Shown here piece after piece: positions 1-5,982 of a stretch of 6,841 nucleotides of DNA; the stretch's first letter is position 1, and every line of letters starts with the position of its first letter. The stretch spans positions 1-6,841 of the forward strand of contig CAJUCG010000189.1 of NCBI GenBank assembly GCA_910585065.1, given 5' to 3'. Made by a program: the position numbers and the translations under genes. The notes below the pieces were generated by a model. That model was given only the letters and a program-made list of their open reading frames with translations. It did not search any database and was not told the DNA's origin. This DNA comes from an uncultured Lachnospiraceae bacterium (GTDB lineage Bacteria; Bacillota; Clostridia; Lachnospirales; Lachnospiraceae).

Positions 1-651
1 CACATGGGTAATCCCCATCAGATGATCGTCGATCACATTTGCAAAATTGTAGGTCGGAAACCCATCCGACTTAATTAGAATCATATCATCAAGCTCTTCG
101 TTCTCCACGGTAATTGAGCCGTAGATCGCATCAGTAAATGTCGTCGTTCCGCTTGTCGGCATATTCTGGCGGATAACATAGGGCTTTCCTGCCGTCAGAT
201 TTGCCTCGATCTCCTCCTTGCTTAAGTGCAGACAGTGCTTATCATATTTTGTAATCTCCTTCGCCTCGCCGTCCTCATCCTCAGAAACCACACTTTTTAA
301 CCCGGAAAGACGCTCCCTGTCACAGAAACAATAGTACGCCTCGCCCTTTTCAATCAGTTCCTTTGCATATTTCAAATAAACTCCCGTCTTTACACGCTCG
401 CTCTGCACATACGGACCAAACCCCCTATCCTTGTCCGGTCCCTCATCATGAATCAGTCCAGTTTTCTGCATTGTATGATAGATAATATCCACCGCACCTT
501 CCATATAGCGTTCCTGATCGGTATCCTCAATCCTCAAAATAAAATCTCCGCCCTCATGCTTTGCAATTAAAAACTCATAGAGTGCGGTGCGCAGATTGCC
601 CACATGCATCCTTCCTGTCGGGCTTGGCGCGTACCTTGTTCTAATTTTCAT
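1..651 (-). CDS. gltX: Glutamyl-tRNA synthetase, N-terminal part (partial, runs off left edge)
   Basis: Charges tRNA(Glu) with glutamate in the cytoplasm. The 217 codons visible hold the class I Rossmann catalytic half. APSPTG is at residues 8-13, the HIGH-box variant HVGN at 16-19 and RIEDTD at 40-45. A CxC pair (C108, C110) is followed by CxH (C140, H142), the spacing of the zinc site known in E. coli GluRS. YNFANVIDDHLMG lies at 201-213. The KMSKS loop and anticodon-binding domain lie beyond the window, so whether this enzyme also charges tRNA(Gln) cannot be judged. The ATG at 651 is preceded by AGGAGG with a 6-nt spacer. Only 27 bases separate it from the upstream lacI-type gene, and no promoter, T-box or terminator is visible in that gap, so co-transcription with the repressor gene is likely. 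Family assignment is secure. Confidence 0.95.
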   Translation of the reverse strand, partial: MKIRTRYAPSPTGRMHVGNLRTALYEFLIAKHEGGDFILRIEDTDQERYMEGAVDIIYHTMQKTGLIHDEGPDKDRGFGPYVQSERVKTGVYLKYAKELIEKGEAYYCFCDRERLSGLKSVVSEDEDGEAKEITKYDKHCLHLSKEEIEANLTAGKPYVIRQNMPTSGTTTFTDAIYGSITVENEELDDMILIKSDGFPTYNFANVIDDHLMGITHV

Positions 652-678
652 CACTGACCTCCTCATTTTACTAAATAT

Positions 679-1686
679 TTACAATTTTTTTACGGAACGC
701 CCCTCAAAGAGTTTTCCCTCCACCACAATGCGTTCCACCAACGCGGTCTTTGGCTTTTCAATCATGTAAATTAACTGCTCTGCTGCGCGGTGTCCCAGCT
801 CTTCCGAGTTCTGTGCCAGGGTAGTCATTGCTGGTTCCATTACCCGCGCAAAACTGTTGCCGTCATACCCCATCACCGAGATATCCTCCGGGATATGCAG
901 CCCCTTTTGTTCTATCACGCTGATCCCGCCGATCGCCGTAAAATCATCCGGATAAAGAATACAGCTTGGCGGCTCCTTCTCCTCTAAAAGCTTCCTCGTC
1001 ATCTCGGCGGCAGTCCTTGTATCGCGGTAGGGGCAGACCAGAGTATAATATTCTGGAATTTCCACATTAAGTTCCTCAAGCGTCCGATAAAAACTTGCCA
1101 GGCGATCCCTTGAAACCGAGGAGTCCACACCGTGGATAAACGCAATCCGCCGATGCCCCATATGATATGCATACATCACCAAATCTTTAACGCCCTTGAC
1201 ATTATCTGAGATCACGGAAGTCGTACTGTGAAATACATGGTCGATCGTGACCACCGGAATTCCACTGTTGACTAGCTCGACAATCTCCGGCGCATCAAAA
1301 TCAATACAGGCGATCACCACGCCATCCACCCCTCGATAGCGGCAGTGTTCCGTGTAGGTCATCGTCCGCGCGCCAATATGATTATTGATAAATGTGATAT
1401 CATACCCTCTCGACTCCGCCTCCTCCTTCACTCCTTGCAGCACCCTGGCAAAATGCTCGTTTGTCAGCCCATTGTTTGCCGCGTCCGAAAATAAAATCCC
1501 AATATTGTAGGTGCGGTTTGTCTTTAATGCGATCGCCGCAGCATTGGGAAAATACCCCATCTCTTTCGCCACAGCATTGATATAATCTCTCTTTTCCCTG
1601 CTGATATCGCTGTACCCGTTGAGTGCCTTACTAACTGTCGCAACAGAAACATTACAGCGCGCAGCAATATCTTTTACCGATACCAT
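679..1686 (-). CDS. LacI/GalR-family transcriptional regulator
   Basis: DNA-binding repressor of 335 aa, a normal length for the family. An N-terminal helix-turn-helix at residues 3-24 (VKDIAARCNVSVATVSKALN) is followed by the hinge around 47-57 (PNAAAIALKT). A periplasmic-binding-protein-like effector domain begins near 60 (YNIGILFSD). Family landmarks are R194/R199 region SRDRLASFY, PDDFTAIGG (246-254), IPEDISVMGYDG (265-276) and the PAMTTLAQ strand (285-292). The usual GYDD/GFDD is GYDG here. The effector is unknown: no sugar transport or catabolic gene lies nearby. ATG at 1686 was chosen because GGGAGGA sits just upstream; a TTG four codons earlier (1698) falls inside that ribosome binding site and is rejected as the start. 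It has its own promoter at 1725-1753 and probably runs on into gltX 27 bp downstream. Confidence 0.93.
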   Translation of the reverse strand: MVSVKDIAARCNVSVATVSKALNGYSDISREKRDYINAVAKEMGYFPNAAAIALKTNRTYNIGILFSDAANNGLTNEHFARVLQGVKEEAESRGYDITFINNHIGARTMTYTEHCRYRGVDGVVIACIDFDAPEIVELVNSGIPVVTIDHVFHSTTSVISDNVKGVKDLVMYAYHMGHRRIAFIHGVDSSVSRDRLASFYRTLEELNVEIPEYYTLVCPYRDTRTAAEMTRKLLEEKEPPSCILYPDDFTAIGGISVIEQKGLHIPEDISVMGYDGNSFARVMEPAMTTLAQNSEELGHRAAEQLIYMIEKPKTALVERIVVEGKLFEGRSVKKL

Positions 1687-1700
1687 AATTCCTCCCAATG

Positions 1701-1715
1701 CTAAACCGTTTTCGA
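1701..1715. promoter_or_regulatory. Possible LacI-type operator (autoregulatory)
   Basis: The minus strand reads TCGAAAACGGTTTAG, an imperfect palindrome around a central CG. AAAC-G-GTTT is perfectly symmetric and the outer bases are not. LacI-family operators typically have this A/T-flanked central CG. It lies between the -10 box and the ribosome binding site of the lacI-type gene, where binding would block its own transcription. The symmetry is short, so this is suggestive only. Confidence 0.35.
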
Positions 1716-1724
1716 GTTAAATTT

Positions 1725-1753
1725 ATTATAAACAACAAGGCAGTAAAAAGCAA
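1725..1753 (-). promoter_or_regulatory. Sigma-A-type promoter of the lacI-family gene
   Basis: On the minus strand TTGCTT (-35, 1748-1753) is followed by a 17-base spacer and a perfect TATAAT (-10, 1725-1730). The predicted start site is near 1718, giving a short leader of about 30 nt to the ATG at 1686. It lies immediately downstream of the terminator of the lipoprotein operon, so the repressor forms a separate transcription unit. Confidence 0.8.
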
Positions 1754-1766
1754 CCTTTTTTTGTGC

Positions 1767-1799
1767 AAAAAACTTCCCCGGAACCTTTCGGCACCGGGG
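1767..1799 (-). terminator. Intrinsic terminator of the trigger-factor-like lipoprotein operon
   Basis: The minus-strand RNA has CCCCGG (1794-1799) pairing with CCGGGG (1776-1781). An inner CC/GG pair is capped by a GAAA tetraloop, with one U-U mismatch and one G-U pair in between. The stem is followed after AAG by six T's (1767-1772). It starts 11 bases after the stop codon of the 1810-3009 gene. Stem, GNRA loop and U-tract together make this a convincing Rho-independent terminator. Confidence 0.88.
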
Positions 1800-1809
1800 T
1801 TTTGGGGCT

Positions 1810-3009
1810 TTAGCCAACAATCATGGACTCCACAATCATATCATACGCCTTGTCGCGCAGAAACTGCTCCACCAAATCTTCTTTATAATAGGTATCTTCA
1901 ACTTCCTCTGCGGAGGCAAAATCATTCTCCGCTGCATACTCTGCCAACGCCTTATCATATTCCTCATCCGTCAGCTTGATCCCCGCATCCTCAATTACCG
2001 CATCCAAGATCAAATACTGCTTTACCGCATATTCGCCATCCTCCTTGGCAACCGCAAGGAATTCCTCATATGTCTCCCCGTAAATCAGAGAGACAAGCTG
2101 TTCGAGTTCCGTCCCCCACATCGCTGCATACTGCTCATGATATGCGACCGTCTCATCCACATAGGATTGTACATCCGCATCGCTGATGCCAGTAAACGTT
2201 GAATCCTCCATAATTTTCTCAAAAGCGGCAACTCTCTCTCTGCTTCTTGCCTGCTCCTTCGCCTCCTCCAAAAGCGTATCGTAGATGTCCTGCCGATATG
2301 CTTCAACTGTTTCAAAATCGGTTTTCTCCGCAATAAATGCATCCGTCAATTCCGGCACAATCCGCTCGTTAATTGACTTAATCTGTACAATATAAGTCCC
2401 TGTCTGCCCTATATACTCACTGTGCGCATAATCCTCCACCTCACACTCCGTCGTCTTTGACTCGCCGATGTAGGCTCCCGGAAGCGATTCCTCAAAATCA
2501 TAGTAGTCATCGCCGACGGTAAGATATTCCTCCGTAATTTCATCCACCTGCTCACCGTTTATCCAGAGCGTGTAATCCACACAGACATAATCGCCTTTCT
2601 CTACGATATTGCGCCCCTCGATCGCGCGCGGCTCACTGTTTTGCTCAAGCAGATAATCAATTTCACTCTGTACACTCTCATCCGATACTTCCGCTTTTTC
2701 CTCGCTCACTGAAACGCCAATATACTGTCCTAGTACCACGCTGCCCTGCGGTCTCCAGTACGCGCCCGTCTCTTCTGCCGGATTATTAATATCCGGCACA
2801 TCAAGATCGCCAAGCCCCGCACCGTCCTGAGAATCATTTTCAGAATCTACAGGAGTGCTTGTCGGAGCCTTATTTCCCGAAAGAAGTGAACCGCTCTGTC
2901 CTTTCCCATCATTTTTTGAAACTTCCTCCCCCTCTTCCTCCCCTGAAGAGCCGCACCCTGCAAATGCAAGACAGGTACAAAGTAATACTGCCAGCCATTT
3001 CTTCTTCAT
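1810..3009 (-). CDS. Trigger-factor-like lipoprotein with degenerate FKBP domain
   Basis: Probable extracytoplasmic chaperone/foldase of 399 aa. A signal peptide with a KKK n-region and hydrophobic core ends in FAGC, with C19 as the lipidated residue. A low-complexity acidic/Ser-Gly linker (about 20-85) follows. An FKBP-like segment is at about 93-215 and includes GDYVCVDYT (139-147). The trigger-factor C-terminal helical region runs from VPELTDAFIAEKT (218-230) to the end. Compared with the upstream paralogue, the FKBP core has lost the IPG before the FE pair (DYYDFEES at 168-175) and the YTG turn reads YTL, so prolyl isomerase activity is doubtful. No ribosome-binding domain is seen. ATG 3009 was chosen for its AGGAGG site at 6-nt spacing and because the signal peptide begins there; the longer frame overlaps the preceding gene. 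It lies 28 bp after the paralogue and is certainly in the same operon. A strong terminator follows. Confidence 0.85.
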   Translation of the reverse strand: MKKKWLAVLLCTCLAFAGCGSSGEEEGEEVSKNDGKGQSGSLLSGNKAPTSTPVDSENDSQDGAGLGDLDVPDINNPAEETGAYWRPQGSVVLGQYIGVSVSEEKAEVSDESVQSEIDYLLEQNSEPRAIEGRNIVEKGDYVCVDYTLWINGEQVDEITEEYLTVGDDYYDFEESLPGAYIGESKTTECEVEDYAHSEYIGQTGTYIVQIKSINERIVPELTDAFIAEKTDFETVEAYRQDIYDTLLEEAKEQARSRERVAAFEKIMEDSTFTGISDADVQSYVDETVAYHEQYAAMWGTELEQLVSLIYGETYEEFLAVAKEDGEYAVKQYLILDAVIEDAGIKLTDEEYDKALAEYAAENDFASAEEVEDTYYKEDLVEQFLRDKAYDMIVESMIVG

Positions 3010-3037
3010 CTTAATCCTCCTTAAACTATTTCGCTGC

Positions 3038-4111
3038 CTACTCCTTTGCCGCCTCCACGGCATTGTCATAAATAATCTGCTCCGCTTTCTCCTGCTGTGC
3101 CAGCAGACGGATTTTCGGCTCCTCCACCTGTTCTTTTAGCTCGTCCGCCGTCACATTGTACTGCGTCGCGTAACGCTTTATCGCCTCCTCGTACTCCTCA
3201 TCCGAGATCGTTATTTTCTCTTTGTCAATGACATAATAAAGAATCAGCGTCCGCTTCACCTCAAACTCTGCCTGCTCGCGCAGAAGTTTATCGTACTCTT
3301 CCTCGCTCGCACAGTTAAAAAAGTACAGAATAAACATGGAAAAGGAATAGCCATAGGTACTCTCATAAACTTGTGCCAAATTACTGTAGTAGGTCTTCGA
3401 ATTCTCATAGTAACTGTCGATATCTTCCTGCGCAATTCCTGTAAACTCCGTCTGCTCAATCAGATTGCTCATCACAAGATTTTCTTTCTGGGTCACAGCG
3501 TAAGTTTCCTTCTGTGTGCGAAGACTGGTCTCAATATAATTCTTGTAGTCCGCCACTGTTGCATAATCGGTGTTTGCCGCAACTAACTCGTCCGTAAGTT
3601 CCATATCTTTCTTTCGCTTGATATCGTTGATCGTCACGGAAAAAACCGCCGTTTTTCCAGAGAAATCCGGATTGTTCTTATACGGGTTCGGAAAGGTTGC
3701 CTCCACATCCAAAGTTGCCCCCTCCTTCGCGCCGATAAGTCCGCTTTCAAAGCCGGGGATAAATTGTCCGGAGCCAATGGTAAGATCAAATCCCTTATCG
3801 CTGCCATTTGCGAACGCCTTGCCGTCCATATAGCCAGTATAATCAATATTTACCGTATCCCCCTCGCGCACATCGTCGCGATCCGTAACTTCCTCATAGA
3901 CCGGATGCGAGTCCAAAAAGCTATCGAGTCTTGTCTGAATCTCCTCCTCCGTCACCGTCGTGTCAAACGGCTCGTACTCCACCCCTTTGTAATGAGCTTC
4001 CACCGCGCTGCCGGAAAGCCGTTCCGGCAGATCTTCCTTTTTTTCCTCGCACGAGATAAAAAGCGCGCCGCAGAGCAGCATCGCCAAAATCCTCTGTATT
4101 CCTCTTTTCAT
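3038..4111 (-). CDS. Trigger-factor-like FKBP-type peptidyl-prolyl isomerase lipoprotein
   Basis: Predicted surface-anchored prolyl isomerase/chaperone of 357 aa. The signal peptide MKRGIQRILAMLLCGALFIS leads to C21, a slightly atypical lipobox (FISC). An N-terminal linker/helix occupies about 40-80. A canonical trigger-factor-type FKBP domain is at about 82-166: GDTVNIDYTG (84-93), IGSGQFIPGFESGLIG (112-127, the core substrate-pocket segment) and ATFPNPY (138-144). A long helical C-terminal chaperone region starts at MELTDELVAANT (170-181). The N-terminal ribosome-binding domain of cytoplasmic trigger factor (about 430 aa in total) is absent and replaced by the lipoprotein signal, so a role like PrsA in folding exported proteins is inferred. 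The ATG at 4111 has AAAGGGA upstream at about 8 nt and starts exactly at the signal peptide; the frame is open further upstream but that part is not signal-like. It is the first gene of a two-gene operon. Confidence 0.9.
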   Translation of the reverse strand: MKRGIQRILAMLLCGALFISCEEKKEDLPERLSGSAVEAHYKGVEYEPFDTTVTEEEIQTRLDSFLDSHPVYEEVTDRDDVREGDTVNIDYTGYMDGKAFANGSDKGFDLTIGSGQFIPGFESGLIGAKEGATLDVEATFPNPYKNNPDFSGKTAVFSVTINDIKRKKDMELTDELVAANTDYATVADYKNYIETSLRTQKETYAVTQKENLVMSNLIEQTEFTGIAQEDIDSYYENSKTYYSNLAQVYESTYGYSFSMFILYFFNCASEEEYDKLLREQAEFEVKRTLILYYVIDKEKITISDEEYEEAIKRYATQYNVTADELKEQVEEPKIRLLAQQEKAEQIIYDNAVEAAKE

Positions 4112-4153
4112 TTCTAATTCCCTTTCTGTTAAAATATCACAATATCCTTTTCT

Positions 4154-4174
4154 AATCCGCCAAGAGAGCGGACT
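4154..4174 (-). promoter_or_regulatory. 5' leader hairpin of the lipoprotein operon
   Basis: The minus-strand RNA AGUCCGC (4168-4174) pairs with GCGGAUU (4154-4160), including one G-U pair, around a 7-nt loop UCUCUUG. It begins about 3 nt after the start site predicted from the -10 box at 4184-4189, so the transcript would start with this stem-loop. No U-tract follows, so it is not a terminator. Stabilisation of the mRNA or a regulator target are possible roles. Confidence 0.45.
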
Positions 4175-4183
4175 GCGTAAACA

Positions 4184-4192
4184 GTTATAACA
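4184..4192 (-). promoter_or_regulatory. Extended -10 promoter of the lipoprotein operon
   Basis: The minus strand reads TGT-TATAAC: a TATAAC -10 box (4184-4189) with a TGn extension (4190-4192). No good -35 box lies at 16-18 bases; that position is T-rich. Extended -10 promoters can do without one. The predicted start site is near 4177, about 65 nt upstream of the ATG at 4111. Confidence 0.5.
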
Positions 4193-4202
4193 TATTCTGG
4201 TG

Positions 4203-4227
4203 AAAAATAAAAGCATTTCCCCGAAAT
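4203..4227 (-). terminator. Weak terminator-like element after the AAA+ gene
   Basis: Directly after the stop codon the minus strand reads ATTTC-GGG-GAAAT (4215-4227), then GC and a T-rich tract (TTTTATTTTT, 4203-4212). The stem is only 5 bp and mostly A-T, so termination would be leaky at best. Some AAA+ transcripts may read through into the lipoprotein operon. Confidence 0.3.
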
Positions 4228-5688
4228 TCACACTTTGTTTATAATTTGTTCGAAATCGCATTTTTCCAATCTTGCCAGAGTATCATAATCAGATTTTTTG
4301 CTCTCGATCACCCGCGCCGCCTGATTGGTGATCGCACGTTCCAAAAGGTTGCGGACATCGCGGGCGTTCGCGAAATTATCCGGCTTGTCCGCGCAGCGTT
4401 GCCTTAAAAATTCTTTCACGGCTTCCCCCGCCTCATCCGAAAGGATATACTCCTGCTTTTTACACATGGAAAGCAGAATCTCGAAAAGTTCCTCCGGCGT
4501 ATAGTCCTCAAAGAGAATAAAACGTGAAAAGCGCGAGCGCAGACCGGGATTCGAACTTAAAAATTCCTCCATCAGATCCGGATAGCCCGCCACAATCACA
4601 ATCAGCGAATCGCGGTTGTCCTCCATCGCCTTTAACAGCGTGTCCACCGCCTCCTGCCCGAAATCTCCATCTCCCTTGCCCACAGTAAGAGCATACGCCT
4701 CATCGATAAACAAAATCCCACCGATTGCCTCGTCCACGACCTCCGCCGTCTTTGCCGCCGTCTGACCGATATATCCCCCGACCAAGCCGCCGCGATCAAC
4801 TTCCACAAGCTGTCCCCGCTCCAAAATGCCAAGTGATTTGTAAATTTTTGCCAAAAGCCTTGCCACTGTGGTCTTTCCGGTTCCTGGATTTCCGGAAAAC
4901 ACCAGATGTTTTGAGACGGATGGCTCTTTCATCCCCTGCTCACGGCGAAGTTTTGCCACCTGCATCAGATTAACCAGATGACTGACTTCCTGCTTTACCG
5001 AGGAAAGCCCGGTCAGCGCATTTAATTCAGCAAGCATACTTTCTACACTCTGCTCCCCGTCCTCCTCATCCTGCCCCATTGTTTTTTTCTCTTTGTCTTC
5101 CTCTAAATTTTTATTTTTTCCTTTATCAAAGGAGTATTTTTTCTCCCTGCGATCAATCACCGGCAGAATCGGCTCAATATGCGCATTTCTGCGAAATAAT
5201 CCGTACTCCTTTAAAAAATCCTCCAGCATTTTCATATAGGAGGAGAGGAGCTTAATTTCCTTCTCCGTACATTTTTCATCCTGCGCAATATAACTTTGTC
5301 CTAATAAGCGGTAAGTTTCCACCAACGTGATCGCCTTCTTTTTTCGGTAGACCTCATCCTTCATCTTTCCGCCGGCATCCGCCAACACAAAAAATTTCAG
5401 CGCGCGGGGCACTGTCCCAGCAAATTCCGGCATTGCCGTGCGCTCACTAAAACGAAACTGCACCAGTTCCTCCCGTTTAAAATCATATCCTAGTGTACGG
5501 TTGATAAAGTCTAATTCCCCGCGAGTAATCCCCCCTTCAGTGTACGCCAGGTAGGAGAGAAATTTTAAAAATTCAAAGCGCACTGTCGCCTGAAGCTTCA
5601 TGCGCTCATCCGTTCCAATTCCCGCCGCGTTGATCGCTGCTGCCATACCGTAACAAGTTTCAATCAACCCCGATAATCTGTCCGCCAT
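4228..5688 (-). CDS. CbbX/SpoVK-type AAA+ ATPase with N-terminal TerB-like helical domain
   Basis: Cytoplasmic ATP-driven remodelling protein of 486 aa. Residues 1-165 are all-helical, with two TerB-reminiscent segments (AYTEGGITRGELDFI at 48-62 and AQDEKCTEKEIKLL at 135-148, each acidic turn plus downstream Glu). A Lys/Glu-rich linker spans about 178-213. The AAA+ module spans about 220-486: Walker A GNPGTGKT (266-273), pore-loop GGYIGQTA (304-311), Walker B ILFIDEAY (325-332), sensor-1 strand VIVAGYPD (364-371), arginine-finger GLRSRF (382-387) and sensor-2 NARDVRNLLERA (441-452). GGYIGQTA and FIDEAY are hallmarks of the CbbX/SpoVK group, whose members remodel Rubisco (CbbX) or act in sporulation (SpoVK). 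No Rubisco or sporulation genes are seen here, so the substrate is unknown. The ATG at 5688 has AAAGGGGG about 10 nt upstream; an upstream in-frame extension would cross the leader stem-loop and is rejected. The AAA+ call is firm; the TerB resemblance is tentative. Confidence 0.88.
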   Translation of the reverse strand: MADRLSGLIETCYGMAAAINAAGIGTDERMKLQATVRFEFLKFLSYLAYTEGGITRGELDFINRTLGYDFKREELVQFRFSERTAMPEFAGTVPRALKFFVLADAGGKMKDEVYRKKKAITLVETYRLLGQSYIAQDEKCTEKEIKLLSSYMKMLEDFLKEYGLFRRNAHIEPILPVIDRREKKYSFDKGKNKNLEEDKEKKTMGQDEEDGEQSVESMLAELNALTGLSSVKQEVSHLVNLMQVAKLRREQGMKEPSVSKHLVFSGNPGTGKTTVARLLAKIYKSLGILERGQLVEVDRGGLVGGYIGQTAAKTAEVVDEAIGGILFIDEAYALTVGKGDGDFGQEAVDTLLKAMEDNRDSLIVIVAGYPDLMEEFLSSNPGLRSRFSRFILFEDYTPEELFEILLSMCKKQEYILSDEAGEAVKEFLRQRCADKPDNFANARDVRNLLERAITNQAARVIESKKSDYDTLARLEKCDFEQIINKV

Positions 5689-5712
5689 AAAATCACTGCC
5701 CCCTTTTTTATA

Positions 5713-5766
5713 TGCGCAGACCCGCATATGGAAATTTGCTGCTAGTGCAGTATGCGAGTCTGCGCA
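5713..5766 (-). promoter_or_regulatory. Long 5'-terminal stem-loop in the AAA+ mRNA leader
   Basis: Inverted repeat with arms 5713-5729 and 5750-5766 and a 20-nt loop. In minus-strand RNA the arms give 16 contiguous pairs, from UGCGCAGACUCGCAUA at the 5' side; the tenth pair is U-G. On the plus strand that position would be a C-A mismatch, so the structure fits minus-strand RNA best. The loop itself contains a CTGC-ACTA-GCAG mini-hairpin. The start site predicted from the promoter at 5776-5804 is near 5768-5769, so the stem begins within a few nt of the 5' end. The ribosome binding site follows 6 nt after the stem. No U-tract follows, so it is not a terminator. It could protect the 5' end, gate translation, or bind a protein. 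Confidence 0.7.
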
Positions 5767-5775
5767 GCCTTTTCT

Positions 5776-5804
5776 ACTATAGCACAATCCGACAGGGGGC
5801 GCAA
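5776..5804 (-). promoter_or_regulatory. Promoter of the AAA+ gene
   Basis: On the minus strand TTGCGC (-35, 5799-5804), a 17-base spacer and TATAGT (-10, 5776-5781) are preceded by TGC, an extended -10. An A/T-rich stretch upstream (about 5805-5835) could act as an UP element. The predicted start near 5768 gives an 80-nt leader dominated by the stem-loop at 5713-5766. Confidence 0.7.
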
Positions 5805-5872
5805 TTCTTATCTGAAATTTTTTATAAAAAACAACTGCAAAATTATAAATTGATTATAATATCGAAATCTGA
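5805..5872. other. AT-rich spacer between divergent promoters
   Basis: This non-coding stretch separates the -35 boxes of the AAA+ and XpaC-like genes. It holds a perfect 14-bp A/T palindrome (TTTTTTATAAAAAA, 5818-5831) and an isolated TATAAT (5855-5860) with no matching -35 box. It could supply UP elements to either promoter. No gene is seen in it. Confidence 0.4.
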
Positions 5873-5901
5873 TTGCAAACCTTTTCCATTTGCGATATAA
5901 T
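5873..5901 (+). promoter_or_regulatory. Sigma-A-type promoter of the XpaC-like gene
   Basis: TTGCAA (5873-5878), a 17-base spacer and a perfect TATAAT (5896-5901). The predicted start site near 5908 leaves a leader of about 75 nt before the ATG at 5983. That leader contains the terminator-like hairpin at 5922-5943. Confidence 0.78.
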
Positions 5902-5911
5902 TTCAATATGA

Positions 5912-5956
5912 TTCTTTGACCGCCTTATCATCAAGGCTTTTTTATAGGACAAAGAA
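5912..5956 (+). terminator. Terminator-like hairpin in the leader of the XpaC-like gene (possible attenuator)
   Basis: GCCTT (5922-5926) and AAGGC (5933-5937) enclose a 6-nt loop ATCATC and are followed at once by six T's (5938-5943), the layout of an intrinsic terminator with a short stem. Flanking it, TTCTTTG (5912-5918) can pair with CAAAGAA (5950-5956), and CC (5920-5921) with GG (5947-5948), with an A-A mismatch between. It lies after the predicted start site and before the gene, and no plus-strand gene ends upstream, so it does not close another gene. If the real promoter were instead TTGACC at 5916, the palindrome would be an operator. Confidence 0.5.
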
Positions 5957-5982
5957 CGATTACAATGAATGAGAGGTTTGCC

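Noticed and set aside
652..678. T-box or other riboswitch ahead of gltX
   Set aside because: The gap to the upstream gene is only 27 bases and holds little beyond a ribosome binding site, far too short for a T-box.
1687..1698. TTG start four codons upstream of the LacI-family ATG
   Set aside because: The TTG and following codons form the GGGAGGA ribosome binding site for the ATG at 1686, so they are leader, not coding.
3010..3069. N-terminal extension of the second lipoprotein
   Set aside because: It would overlap the end of the preceding gene and add an Arg-rich stretch before a complete signal peptide; the ATG at 3009 has an ideal ribosome binding site.
4112..4261. Fifty-codon N-terminal extension of the first lipoprotein
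   Set aside because: It overlaps the AAA+ gene, crosses the predicted promoter and leader hairpin, and precedes a good signal peptide start.
5689..5787. N-terminal extension of the AAA+ protein
   Set aside because: It would translate the leader stem-loop and lie partly upstream of the predicted transcription start; the ATG at 5688 has a purine-rich ribosome binding site.
5855..5860. TATAAT as a second plus-strand promoter
   Set aside because: No -35 box at 16-18 bases; the TTGCAA-17-TATAAT pair at 5873-5901 is clearly better.
5908..5919. Three-codon ORF (Met-Ile-Leu-stop) in the XpaC-like gene leader as a leader peptide
   Set aside because: It starts at the predicted transcription start with no ribosome binding site and is too short to support an attenuation peptide.
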